NCBI GenBank assembly: GCA_905221615.1
Contig: CAJNDT010004013.1
Coordinates: forward strand, 147,501 to 211,500
DNA: 64,000 nucleotides
Origin: Symbiodinium sp. CCMP2592
Taxonomy: Eukaryota > Sar > Dinophyceae > Suessiales > Symbiodiniaceae
Direction of reading: 5' to 3'
Position 1 is the stretch's first letter, and each line of letters begins with the position of its first letter. Positions 42,506 to 52,093 of this stretch are shown one piece after another. The position numbers and the translations under genes are program-made. Under the pieces are notes generated by a model. The model searched no databases and was not told the origin of the DNA. It saw only the letters and a list, made by a program, of their open reading frames with translations.

Positions 42506-43230
42506 TGCTGTTGACGCGCCCGCTACGGTCTGGGTCTGTTGGTTCGAGCCTTCAGTGCTACAGTCTCACCGCACGTCATTGCACATGTATGTGCGGCCAT
42601 GCGCTTGTAGGAAGGCACATGTGCAGAAGCTTACATGCAGCTGTGCACCAGTCCGACATTCCTTTTTCTTCTGAGGGACGTTCGCTTCCTGTGTCCTAGC
42701 CAGATAGCCTTTTGCGTCCGGGCCATCAAACCTCTAGCCTGTGGAGAGCAAGTGCGAGTATGTGGTGACTGTACAGAGCATAGTTCCATTTTCTCGATTT
42801 TCACTCTCTGAATTACTTCTCTACGTAGAGTAGCAGGCCAGGGTCTGTCGCCAGGGTGTCCGTCGCCGGCACTGCTGCCACTCGAGCACGCTGCTGCTGT
42901 GTGCGTCCAGATGACCGCTGCACATGTACTCGCTGTGACACCCGATGCATCATTGCTCTTGACGCGCCCGCTCCGCTCTGGGTCCGGTGTTTCGAGCCTC
43001 CACTGCTACAGTCTCAGCGCACGTCACCGAGCATATATGGTCGGCCATCTGCTTCTAGGCAGGAACATGTGCAGATGCTGTACATGCAGCCATGCACAAG
43101 TACGACATTCGTTTATTTTCTCAGAGGCGGTCGCCTTTTCTGTCTTTGCCAGAAAGCTTTTGCGTCCGGCCACCAAACCTCGAGTGTGCGAAGACCAAGT
43201 ACGAATATATGGTGACTGCACAAAGCATAC
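42411..43230. repeat. Direct duplication, 448-bp offset, covering the Helitron 5' end
   Basis: Sequence at 42411-42785 recurs at 42857-43230. Anchors: CAGATGACCGCTGCAC at 42460 and 42908, CATTGCT at 42503 and 42951, and CAGTCTCA at 42561 and 43009, all offset by 448 bp. The copy nearer the gene holds the start codon and first 30 or so codons; the distal copy holds their duplicate. Confidence 0.85.
42813..42953 (-). CDS. 46-codon upstream ORF duplicating the Helitron protein N-terminus
   Basis: ATG ATG at 42948-42953 opens a 46-aa frame starting MMHRVSQRVHVQRSSGRTQQ. It mirrors the giant ORF start (MMHRLSPRVQVQRSSGRTQQ) for about 30 residues, then diverges and stops at TAA 42813-42815. It arose by the 448-bp duplication. 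It could be a relic, or a short upstream ORF in the leader if transcription starts beyond 42953. No independent function is suggested. Confidence 0.45.
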   Translation of the reverse strand: MMHRVSQRVHVQRSSGRTQQQRARVAAVPATDTLATDPGLLLYVEK

Positions 43231-44940
43231 TTACACTTTCACCCCGCCTGTTGTTCTCCTGCGCGAATGACACGAAGGTTCTTCGCAACTCACTCTTCGC
43301 GTGCCGACGCATCCGCTCAGAAGAATTTGTCAGCCTTCAAGCCGCTTCGTTGGGGAGGTGTTTAGGAATGCTTTAAGGTATAGGATTGGTGTCGGGAGTC
43401 GGCCTGAGGGTTTAGGGTTTGAGGTTTGTTTCAGGTTTAGCAAGTCACGGTTTAGGACACTGTCCTGGCGGCAAGAAGACCTTCTCGGCTTTCCAGTTCT
43501 TTCGTTGGAAACTTCAGGGTTTAGGAATGCGTTCAGGTGTAGCAGTGGTTTAGGGATTAGCTTGGGGTTTAGGGTTGGTTTAAAATGTAGGGTTTAGGCC
43601 GATCTCTTGCACCATGCATCTTGTAAATCCTTGAATGCTCCAACCACCGTAAACTCGTGAAGTCGGGAATCCTGAAGCTCTATCTGCACCCTGAGCCTCT
43701 GAATCCCCAAACCAAGAAAACGCTATATAAACCTTACACCCTGAGAGCCTAAACCTCAGAACTCTGAATTTCCCACGCAGGCGTCCTCCCGTCACTTTCA
43801 GAACACGCGTGACTGGCCGCGGCTCCGAGAGGAGCGTCGCTGAAGGGTCAGGGTTCAGGCTCAGGATCTAGGGTACAGGGTTGTAAGCTTTAAAGCAGGG
43901 TTGTTGTCGAGTCTCCTGACGGCTCCCACAAGAAGTCGCACTTCCTACAGAGTTTCAGCCTCACAAAGCTTTAACTCTCATGAGTCTATACGTGCAACTG
44001 TACCCTTGACATTCTGTAATAAGGACCCGCGCTCCAACACAATCATGTCTGAACCCTTTTCTGTACAGTACCCACGGACGCTCTTGAAATTTGAAACATG
44101 GTTGCAAGCTATCTGCACAGCATCCACTGTCGCATAAACGCACTTCGAGGGACGACGATGATGCAAGCCTAGACGCGGCAGTTTAAGAAATCCTCGTGAA
44201 GCAACATTGCAACTTGCCTGTGGCGCGAACGACTTCTGACATTCTTGTCTTTATTCTGCACACCACACGCAACTTCTTAACACTGGCTCCCCACCCGGCA
44301 CTGCCAAGCATCCCAACCTGGCTGCAGCCGCCTCATTCCGCACCAGTTTTTGCACCTGGGCGAACACCCACACAAACACGTACCCCAGAGACACATCTAC
44401 CAGGCTTGCAGCTTACATTTTCGGCTTCAGGCTTTGTCGTCAAGGGCGAGAAATAAAGGGTGCGGGTTGTTCTGTGTCAGTTTCCGGCATTCACACCTCG
44501 AGAAGCTCTAACCGGGCCGCCCCTAACCATTCAAACAGTGTATGCTTTGAAGCTGCACCGTACGATTCGACGGTGACACGCACAACAAAGACTGTAGGGT
44601 TGGAGGCTCCACGGTCGTGTCGAAACACAGCCCGCCCTGCAGATTCTTAGCACAGCTACCGAATAATGCAGTTTTACATCCGCTGATGCATTACTTAAGA
44701 ACTCTGCACATTGACACTGCTTTAGCTGGGCTATATACAAGCACTCGCTGGAGCTACTGCTACAAGTGGGAAACTTGCTGCCTGTGATGTATCTGCACTT
44801 GAACATGAGAACGTACAGCCAACCAGTGGCGAGCTTGCTGCAAACTCCTGCATCCATAGATACCACTGCACTGCAGCGTCACCTAGGACAAACCCACAAG
44901 CTTGCCCATCACGAAGAACGAGTCCGGCTCCTTTTACCAT
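43231..44940. other. Intergenic, telomere-type words and one dispersed repeat copy
   Basis: GGTTTAGGG words between 43380 and 43600 and at 43850-43870. One copy of the CTGTACAG dispersed repeat lies at about 44054-44136. The stretch 43790-43870 weakly resembles 54365-54440. No convincing coding region. Confidence 0.5.
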
Positions 44941-44964
44941 CATGCACTGCCCGTCTGATGGCCT

Positions 44965-45165
44965 AGTGTATCACCAGGCCATGCAGACCCGGGCAAGCTG
45001 GCTCCAAAAACCGTCGAACACCATTTCCGGTGTCACTGCACTGCCCGTCTGTTGGCCTAGTGTAACACCAGGCCATGCAGACCCGGGCATGCTGGTTCCA
45101 AAAACCGTCGAACACCTTTTCTGCTGTCACTGCCCGGTGTAACACCAGGCACTGCAGACCCGAGC
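44965..45165. repeat. Tandem CACCAGGC repeat, 94/77-bp spacing
   Basis: CACCAGGCC(ATGCAGACCCGGGCA) starts at 44972 and 45066, and a third, shorter copy CACCAGGCACTGCAGACCC at 45143. Each is preceded by a GCCTAGTGTA or CCGGTGTAA word. It lies directly 3' of the 45170-46186 gene and is related to the 91-bp repeats at 48.9 and 55.6 kb. Confidence 0.75.
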
Positions 45166-45169
45166 ACGC

Positions 45170-46186
45170 TCATCCGAACCACCAAGCCGGAGCCGGATCC
45201 TGCAGCAGCTGATAGACGCAGCAATAAGCCTCCAACTCGCCGTCCGAAACATGCTTGCCAGGCAAGGGGTCGAGACCAAGTCGGACCACCGGCCACCATG
45301 TCTGCCCAGGTGGCAATGCAGGCATCGTTGTCGTCGCGGCCGTCGCTGGCACGTTGCACCAGTCGACGGCGAGCGACGATGTGCGATAGGCTTTGCAGCC
45401 TTGGGTGGGATCATAGCTGACCACCACTATTTCGAACTGCCGTGCCGTCCGCGGCACGACTTTGCTGCTCGCCGCGCCTGTCGCTTTGAGATGGAAATGT
45501 GATTTGTTCCGGGCGGCTTTGATGAGATTCTCGACTTCCCCCCAGTAGTTCTTTATGTTCTCCTGTGTCAGGGGCCCGACACATCCACCACCGAAACGAA
45601 ACACATGACCAAACTTCTTCGGCTCGCCGAGCATCCGCACAAGCAATGCTGTCTCTTTCAGCTTCATTTCATGCACCTTTGACGTCAGGTGTGCATCTGA
45701 GGCCACCTTGTCGCACATGCAGCACCGTCCGCACAAGGACGTGATCTTCCCGGCGACCTCTAACTCTGCGCTGGAGAAGTGCATGCTGCTGAGCTCCGCC
45801 TCGAAGTTCTGAAGGCTCTCCAAGAACATCTCCATCATACTGGCCACGCTCACTTGCTGTCTCACCAGGTCACCATACACGATGCCAGCATCCAGCTTCG
45901 GCTGCTGTTCCCCACCAGCTGTCGGGAAAATCGCAGCAGCGGCACCCGCTTGGCGATGCCCGTCCCTCCTGGTTAGCAACTGCTGGTTGGTCAGACCACG
46001 GATCGATTCCTTCTCTGCCTCGGAGCCTGCATGGTGTAGCAAGGTTCGGCGAATGTTGCGGGCTACTCGCCCTGATCCTAGCTGCGACTGCGTCCGATTC
46101 GATCGCCCTGAGGACGTTTCCATGTCATCGTCTGACAATGCGCTCTCTGGCACAGCTGTGCTGCCATCCACGGACCTCTTCGACAT
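45170..46186 (-). CDS. U1-type C2H2 zinc-finger protein, 338 aa, single exon
   Basis: ATG at 46184-46186 to TGA at 45170-45172 without introns. The N-terminal 100 residues are Ser/Arg-rich (MSKRSVDGST). A helical stretch follows at 105-145 (VASMMEMFLESLQNFEAELS). Residues 152-172 hold CGRCCMCDKVASDAHLTSKVH, read here as a finger with C155, C158, H166 and H172, spacing close to U1/matrin-type fingers that bind RNA or DNA. The C-terminus (FEIVVVSYDP, then LPPGQTWWPVVRLG) looks like a beta-rich domain I cannot name. The gene is about 2.7 kb upstream of the giant Helitron ORF on the same strand. Whether it belongs to the element is unknown. A related finger appears in the 57457-58446 gene. Confidence 0.65.
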   Translation of the reverse strand: MSKRSVDGSTAVPESALSDDDMETSSGRSNRTQSQLGSGRVARNIRRTLLHHAGSEAEKESIRGLTNQQLLTRRDGHRQAGAAAAIFPTAGGEQQPKLDAGIVYGDLVRQQVSVASMMEMFLESLQNFEAELSSMHFSSAELEVAGKITSLCGRCCMCDKVASDAHLTSKVHEMKLKETALLVRMLGEPKKFGHVFRFGGGCVGPLTQENIKNYWGEVENLIKAARNKSHFHLKATGAASSKVVPRTARQFEIVVVSYDPTQGCKAYRTSSLAVDWCNVPATAATTTMPALPPGQTWWPVVRLGLDPLPGKHVSDGELEAYCCVYQLLQDPAPAWWFG

Positions 46187-46498
46187 GGCTCCCAGGCACA
46201 GAACTTAGAACCCACACCCCTCAGCCGCGGTGCCGGCAACTGTGGATGACTTAACGCAGCTACAGCAAGCATAAGTGGCATGTGAACCTACGATGAGTTC
46301 ACACCAAACAAACACTCGTTGTGTTTCACTGCCAACCAAGCCTAGCAGCTAGCGGCATTGACCTAGAGCCAAAATGTGCACGCAGTGTTCTCGCGCCTCG
46401 AGCACAATTACCAGCATGACTGACTCTCGTCTCACGACACATGTGCAGCCCCGACTTTCGCACCTGCATCAACTGCCACGAAATCCGGCTCTATACAT

Positions 46499-46820
46499 TT
46501 AGTCGGCAGAAGCAGCCAGACACGCTTCGGCAAAACGTTCTGCACACCCTGCTGAGCGTCGCACCATCTTGCAAGAATCCAGCTTGCCATTCTTCTGGCA
46601 ATCCGCGATCACCTCAGATAGCATGGAGCTGTTGCTTTGACTTAACAGGTCTTCCTTATGTTCGAGATATTGGGCTCTCTGGGCCACACTAGAAGCTTTC
46701 AGCGAATCCGCAGCACTCGAACTTCACTGGCTCGGCTTGATTTCAAACCTTCGGGAAACTTGGCAACGATGCGGACGTCGCCGCAGGCAGGGTCAAGAAA
46801 TCCTCATCAAACTCGGTTTG
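46499..46820 (-). pseudogene. Coding-like fragment, frame broken near 46720
   Basis: Two adjacent protein-like segments. About 46745-46820 reads QTEFDEDFLTLPAATSASLP; about 46499-46720 reads an open frame (VAQRAQYLEHKEDLLSQSNS, later DSCKMVRRSAGCAERFAEAC) ending TAA. They are in different frames with too little space for a normal intron, and no ATG start is evident. It may be exons of an unmodelled gene or a decayed copy. The upstream flank is telomere-type sequence. Confidence 0.35.
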
Positions 46821-47070
46821 CGGTATCGGGATTTGGGGTTTAGGCCGCAAGCCTGAACCTCGGAACCTCAACCCAATGTTCTGCTGCTCCAAATCCGCCT
46901 CAGAGGAACAGCTGTCGATTCTACAGCTCACAGCTCTACAACATCCCCTGCAGCTCTCGCTCCTTCAACATAAGGCTTCGGAATTAAGAGCGCTTAGTGG
47001 ATTTGGGGCGGAACTTAAATAAGTAGGGCCACGGACAAATACAAGAGATGACCAAACTGACAGGTAACTC

Positions 47071-47184
47071 CACTTAAAGGGTCATGGACTGAGTAACTAG
47101 GATTATAACTACGCTAACCCTACTTATAACCCCAATTGAAGTACTTACAACCTTCCTTGCTAAGTCCCAGAATCCTTTAAGCAC
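47071..47184. mobile_element. Diverged relative of the 137-bp MITE-like family
   Basis: Left end CTTAAAGGGTCATGGACTGA and right end TGCTAAGTCCCAGAATCCTT plus TAAG form imperfect inverted repeats that match the TIRs at 7511-7647 at many positions. The interior keeps the AACCCTACTTATAACCCC pattern. Confidence 0.45.
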
Positions 47185-47767
47185 TACTGTAAGGTACTTG
47201 CAACCTTACCCTGGCTCTCCCAAAATTCACCCTAAGCCTCAAACTAAACCCGAAACCTTATCTGCCACCGGCCCGAAGCACAGAGGCGGAGCAGCCACGT
47301 AAAGGAGGACCTGCAGTCCTGCAGAAGCAGAAGTTTTCGAAATTTAGGGCTACCTTTTTTCGGTGTCCTTATCATCCGGATCCTGCCGTTTAGGGTACTA
47401 CATAAGCTTTGCAGATCCCCAGCTTATCTTTGCAGTCGGTGTGGCTTGTTTCAGGTCGTCTGACAGCGTTCTGTCCGGGTCATGTTGGGCATCTAGAATG
47501 CTCGAGATCTTGCCCCGATACCTTAAATCCACGTGTCTCCTACTCTGGCACGTAATTTCAAAATAGTCAGTACAGTAAACCAGTATTCGACATTTTAACG
47601 ACAAGACCCCTCCAACAACTCCAAAAAACCTGAGAAACCCACCTACCCTATATCAGACTAGCAATACAACTGTAACTATTGCCACATAAAAGCGTAGTTT
47701 TTTCTTCCCTGTACAAAGGCGATTGCTAACTAGAAGACCTTTGGAAGTAAACTTTCTGTCGCAATAG

Positions 47768-49216
47768 CTCGAAATCCGCATGGTTCAGCAGCATTCGAAG
47801 CCTTGCAAAACCTCGAAGCCAGGCAAAACCCTTCCAAGAGACTGCAGCACTCTCAAAAACCTCCTGATAACAACCCTAGGCCTAAAACGACGGAAAATTC
47901 CTAACAAAACGCCACAGAAACACTAAAAAACCTCACAAAACACAAATTTTCCCTAAACCCCTACACCCTAAGCTCTTCACGCCTAAGCCTTTATCAACCC
48001 TACGCCCTGAACTTTACACGTCTGTCCGTGCAAACGCCGGAGAGCTGGCGTCGAGCGAAAAATGCGCAGCGGACCGGCACCTGCACCAGCTCTGGTGGGC
48101 TTGGGTCGGTCTTAGGGGCTACCTCTTTGAGTTTAGGGGGTTTAGGGGTTCCCTCTAGCTGGGTTTCGGGTTGCGGGGATTAGGGTTCAGAGTGTGGGAG
48201 TGGCAGATTTAGGACTTTAGAGTTTCGAATTGTGGGATTAGGGGTTAGGGTTTCAGGATTCAAGAAGTTCGGCAAGAGAGGTAGTATATGGTTTCCATCA
48301 GGGTTGACGGGGGGGCGGGTTTCAGGTTGGGGGTAGGGATTCGGGTTGCTTCAGGGTTCTGTAAGTTCTGTAAGGGATACTACACGGCTAAGTCTTACTA
48401 GAAGGGTTATGATTGCTACGCGGCTTCGGGCTCCTCGTAGAGAATCCAATAAAAGATACCGAAAAGGTGTCCCTTCTAACGGGGTGTGGGTTTAGGTTAA
48501 GGGGTTCAGGGGTTTGCGTTCTGGCTGCGGGGTGGAGCTTCCGGCCTTGGATGCGGGGTTAGGGTTTTAGAACGATCTAAAAAATATTTCGAAGTACCCC
48601 CAAGGTAGGCTTGTATAAGCGCCACAAGGTTAAAGGCTACCTCCTCAGCCCCTAGGAACCCCGTCAATTGTAGGACTAAGGATCCTGTACCGTTGTAATT
48701 CTTGGTTGCTGAGTTCATAAGCCCCAAAAAAGTGTACGCTTTCAGCTTTATAATGGGTAATCTTACCGAGCAAATGTAAAGTGAATCCAGTCAGCTACTA
48801 AGGATTTGAAGGGGTTCCCGAAACCCCGGAGGTTTAAGGAGCCAAGCTTGCCTTTAGCCTCCTGAAGTTGGTCTTCTTGGCTACCTTGTATTCAAAAAAC
48901 TAGATCTTGTACCACCAGGCAGATCCGAGCTGGTCGTGCTGCTACAGAACACAGCCGTCTGATCCTGCTACAACTGTACCAGACTCATCACTGCCTAGTG
49001 TACCACCAGGCAGATCCGAGCCGGCCGTGCTGCTACAGAACACAGCCGTCTGATCCTGCTACAACTGTACCAGACTCGTGACTGCCTAGTGTACCACCAG
49101 GCAGATCCGAGCTGGCCGTGCTGCTACAGAACACAGCCGTCTGATCCTGCTACAACTGTACCAAACTCGTCACTGCCTAGTGTACCACCAGGCAGATCCG
49201 AGCTGGCCGTGCTGCT
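47768..49216. repeat. Duplicated repeat block, copy 1
   Basis: Collinear with 54491-55851 in the same orientation (offset about 6.72 kb), from CTCGAAATCCGCATGGT through several TTTAGGG tracts to a terminal 91-bp tandem repeat. Identity is high by eye with few indels. The main length difference is one extra 91-bp unit here. No coding capacity seen. Confidence 0.85.
48910..49216. repeat. 91-bp tandem repeat, about 3.4 copies
   Basis: TACCACCAGGCAGATCCGAG starts at 48910, 49001, 49092 and 49183, with a period of exactly 91 bp apart from one 92-bp step allowing for my counting. The unit also contains CAGAACACAGCCGTCTGATC and CACTGCCTAGTG, the last being a palindrome-like junction. Confidence 0.85.
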
Positions 49217-50690
49217 AGCTTCTGTGGCTCCGAAACGGGAACGCTTTCTGTCACCTCCCTACCGACCTCTAATCCAGCCTACCCTGCTATAAAAGCCTAA
49301 CCACCGCCACCCTCCCAGGCAATCTTCTCAACCGCTCAATTCGTCGCCGTGCTCTCCCTCACAACCCAAACCAGCTGAACCAGATGATGAGTGCTTCCTG
49401 CCTGATCCGGTCTTCAAGCGATAGAGATCAGATGCGATAGAGCCTGTCTCGGAAACTTGTCAGCATCTTGAGAAATTCCGTCTGAGCGGACCATACGCGG
49501 CCCTAGACCCGACGCGATCTAAAGCTTAGGTCGCTTTTTTTTTGTAGACGGAGCCCAGGTCTCGCATACAGTCCACTCTATACTCTTTTCTGTAGAGTAC
49601 CTACGGCTGCTTGTGCAAGTTCAACTTGCACGAAGGTGACTAGCTGTCTCTACAGCATGCACTGTCGCTCAGAGACGATGCGAGCAGTACGATGAGTAGT
49701 ACTTCAGCTTAGATTCGGAATGGTAACAGACCAAGCTAGAGCGACATGCGTAATGCAGGTAGTCTGACACGCTTGAACTGGCCGCAGATGGCTTCAAACA
49801 AGCTTGAAACTCTGTCTGCGCAGAACACACGCCGACCTGCACCCTAGCAATCCAGAATTGTACTCGCATCTTTGTCTAACAGGGTTCAGGTCTCGGATAT
49901 GGTTTCTGTACTCTTTTCTGTACAACACCCACGGACGCAGTGGCAGTCTGAACGTGAAACATGCTAGCTAGTACTCTGTACAGCATCCACTGTCGCAGAG
50001 ACACGATGTGAGGACTAGGACGAAAGACATTGCACCTCGGTTCCACATCTTCGTTAGAGCAATAAGCATGCTGCAGTTCGCCGTAGAGCTTACGCTCTAA
50101 GTTAAAGGGTACTGTGTTTAGGTTCTTTTGTCACCCTTAGTACTTTCTGGTAGTCGGTAGTTTGTGTACAAGCATCTGTTTCATGAGAGATACACAGGCC
50201 ACTTGTCTACTTGTCATTGGCATAAAGAAGAGTCATATTCAGTTCTAGAAAGGAGTTCGAGCAAAGTCTACAGCAAAAGCACACAGGGAGTACTGCCTCT
50301 TTATTGCTGAGCCCTACAACCCCTGACGCTAGACATGGATGCACACTGCACAAGACAACACATGCTTCCGTAGGTTGCGCTGCCTGGGCAACTAAATGGA
50401 TTCGCTCAGACATGCCATGCCTTCTTGAAGCGTCACTAAAGCAAAACACTTCTTGTCAAGACTGATCTCATGGGCACAGCATGCCCGCTGCTGGATTCAG
50501 AACCCAGCAGCCAGGCAAAGTCGCACTTGAAACATCTTGAAACAGTAGAGTCGCAGAAGGCTTCGCCCAAGCTTCGCTAATAAAGCTCTGCTTCTTGTTC
50601 ACTTTTGGTTGCGTGTTTCGGTTGTTTCGTTACGCTGCTCTTTCTTGCCTCCTCCTAGCATCTGCGACAACTCAGTTACCAGTGCTGCGC
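49217..50690. other. Intergenic with two copies of a dispersed CTGTACAG repeat
   Basis: Repeat copies at about 49580-49684 and 49908-50012 share TCTTTTCTGTA(C/G)A, (C)CACGGACG and CAGCATCCACTGTCGC-type blocks. The remainder shows no coding signal. Confidence 0.5.
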
Positions 50691-52093
50691 TCAGAAAACG
50701 GGCTCCGGTGCTTCAGCATCATCTTCTTCTGTTGCTCCGGTTGCTTCCGCAACTTCCGGTGCTGTTGCTTCGATACCATCCGCTTCCGCGTGAGCATCTT
50801 CCGGTGCTGTTGCTCCGACACCACCCGCTTCCGCATGATCCGGCTCTCCTGCTGCTCGAACATGCTGCTGGGGCGCGACTTGGGCATATCCATCTGCCCA
50901 TAGGTGGAACTGGATCTGCTGCCGCCAGTTTCTTGCGCTCAACCCCAAGCACGTCAACATAGCTCCCGGAGCCAAAGCCAAGGTTGCCCACGAGTCCCAC
51001 AGCGTGATCGTCAAACCTCGGCGTACAGAGATTCGGCCGTAAGGTTCAAAATCTGAGATTAAACCTGCGAGTTGCTTGGAGCGTTTGGCAAAACAAACCC
51101 GATCCAGCGCCTGATCCCATGCCTGCCTGCCCGATGCCAACCCCAGGCACTCCTCCCCTTCCTCTCTGTCTTGCATCGAGTGACTTATTACGTCTGTTTG
51201 GGGTCTGAAAAAGTTATCCGAAGTGAGAAGCGTTCAGTGCATATGCCGCTGCCATGTTAGACGTGTCTACATGCAGGCTCAGGGTCGTTTCATAATCCGA
51301 TGTTGCGCACTCTTACCGTGTCCCTGCTTCCTTCTCTCAGTGTGCAGTAACATGCCTAGAAAGAGTGAAAGGGGGCGGGTGCAAGAAGTATTCTCCATTG
51401 CACGCGTCCTGAGGCAGGCGCGCGAGCCATCGTCTTCGGAGACGATGATGCGTCGGCGCGGACGTCCCTCCGTCGATGCATCCAGCTCACCCACTTCGAC
51501 AACTGTCGCCTGCATGTTGAGCTCGACCGTGGCTGCCTCGTCCACAACCAGCTCACTTGCGCGAGACATCTGGAACTCCGTCTCGGGAATGCTGCACGGA
51601 GTATCCAGCAAGATAGCGGAGGACCTGGGCTGTTAACGCACTCAAAGATCTGCATGCGGGTGATACGCTAACACGACCCACGAACATGAGCATGTCCCTG
51701 CCTGTGCAGCAAGCGTCGGCGTTTCCCGTCTGTGGCGTCCCCGTCGGCGTGGTAGTGGAGCTCGAGCTGGCCTGGCACGCCTCGCCAAGCCGGGTGCACT
51801 GTGACATTTCGCAGCTCCACGTAAGAGTCCAGCTGCACATTGGTCCACACATCGCGAGCCCCGGATTTCACGGACACAGTGCAATTGCCATCTGTCAGGC
51901 GAAGCCGGCGACAGGGATACGCGTTAGCAGCACCACCCAAAAAGCAGACCCGGCCACGAACACTCACGGGTTCGAGGGTCACCTTCAGGTCACGCAACGC
52001 GGTGACTGGACGGATGATGTCCGGCACCGACACAGCCGTTGCAGGAGCAGCGCGTACTCCGCGCGCCGGCTGGGAAGCTACGAAACGGGGCAT
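50691..52093 (-). CDS. OB-fold (RPA-like) protein, three-exon model, 407 aa
   Basis: Proposed exons 51686-52093, 51317-51629 and 50691-51193, with GT-AG introns of 56 and 123 nt (the second donor is GTAAGA). Phases agree and the sum is 408 codons. Exon 1 starts MPRFVASQPARG and contains an OB-like strand pattern, VSVRGRVCFLGG...CRRLRLTDGNCTVSV...SYVELRNVTV. Exon 2 contributes VELNMQATVVEVGEL...RRRIIVSEDDG. Exon 3 has the clearest single-strand-binding signature, ISVRRGLTITLWDSWATL followed by LAPGAMLTCLGLSARNW. It then runs into a low-complexity Ala/Glu tail (repeats of EADGIEATAPE) ending EAPEPVF. This fits an RPA70-type ssDNA-binding protein with two or three OB folds, though the C-terminal zinc-finger OB fold of true RPA70 was not seen. 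Upstream of the Helitron gene on the same strand. Confidence 0.5.

Larger units (their letters stand above)
28580..43230 (-). mobile_element. Helitron-like element, termini unresolved
   Basis: Defined by the giant Rep-helicase ORF plus its duplicated 5' flank. Classical Helitrons start TC and end CTRR after a short hairpin and make no target-site duplication. I could not identify either terminus with confidence. The 3' side runs into satellite DNA within about 75 bp of the stop codon, so the satellite may lie within or directly abut the element. Confidence 0.55.

Noticed and set aside
28574..42699. Dozens of plus-strand and alternative-frame ORFs of 60-240 codons across the giant gene, for example 40900-41634
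   Set aside because: They are antisense or shifted readings of the 4,641-codon frame, which has clear domain motifs. None shows a recognisable domain.
18700..43300. Exact Helitron termini (5' TC, 3' hairpin plus CTRR)
   Set aside because: Several CTAG/CTRR words and AT hairpins exist, but none is convincing without a second copy or an empty site for comparison.
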